Below, one piece after another: positions 61,222-61,234 of a DNA stretch of 61,234 bases. The translations under genes and the position numbers were made by a program. The notes under the pieces were generated by a model. That model searched no databases. It was given only the letters and a program-made list of their open reading frames with translations, and was not told the origin of the DNA. Position 1 is the stretch's first letter. Every line of letters starts with the position of its first letter. Source of the DNA: Planctomycetota bacterium (GTDB taxonomy: Bacteria; Planctomycetota; Planctomycetia; Pirellulales; Pirellulaceae); the NCBI GenBank assembly GCA_027622275.1, contig JAQBZB010000012.1, forward strand, positions 1 to 61,234, in the 5' to 3' direction.

Positions 61222-61234
61222 TCCTTTCGATCAG

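Overview
The window reads as the chromosome of a planctomycete (Planctomycetota, probably Pirellulales). Support comes from an LEDRRL-type N-terminal motif on a secreted protein, a giant TPR protein ending in repeats that look like the planctomycete DUF1583 family, a sigma factor of the ECF type beside a Ser/Thr kinase, Gly-rich von Willebrand factor A (VWA) proteins, and many dispersed hairpin repeats in the spacers. This assignment is inference from gene content; no rRNA, tRNA, CRISPR array or prophage was seen.

Layout. 1-1011: C-terminal part of an IS4-like transposase. 1462-6934 (minus): pyruvate dehydrogenase operon in the order lpdA-aceE-aceF, then rpsD and an SLC13-type transporter upstream. 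10209-15837 (plus): a secreted acidic protein with a strong terminator, then a 1337-aa VWA/Gly-rich protein behind a structured leader. 15987-19882 (minus): an exported protein-L-isoaspartate methyltransferase, tsaD, and a membrane/coiled-coil protein. 20067-32315 (minus): one 4082-aa exported TPR protein. 32950-36121 (minus): an M23-like peptidase with three PPC-like repeats, a zinc-ribbon protein and a cysteine dioxygenase. 36379-40734 (plus): ECF-type sigma factor and a kinase/NTPase/TPR gene broken by two frameshifts.

40768-47139 is the accessory core: about nine toxin-antitoxin modules, roughly half decayed, separated by five broken copies of one HUH (Y1, RAYT-type) transposase N-terminus and by REP-like hairpins. 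Intact pairs are an antitoxin/PIN pair, a HicA-like pair, DUF433/DUF5615, DUF104-like/PIN and ParD/ParE; broken ones are two lone PIN remnants, a MazF-like stub and a vapC that has lost its start codon and its end.

47333-54393 (plus): a moxR-DUF58-(four-helix)-batA-like-VWA operon whose spacers are filled with GGATGAA-type purine/pyrimidine repeats. 54724-58652: an exported M20 amidohydrolase, an exported sialidase-like protein (minus) and an unassigned protein. 58769-61164 (minus): a short operon of uncharacterised membrane/exported proteins running out of the window.

The most unusual signals are the toxin-antitoxin/RAYT graveyard, three REPIN-like elements whose hairpin arms covary between copies, a 172-bp MITE-like palindrome, and the repeat-filled spacers of the moxR operon.
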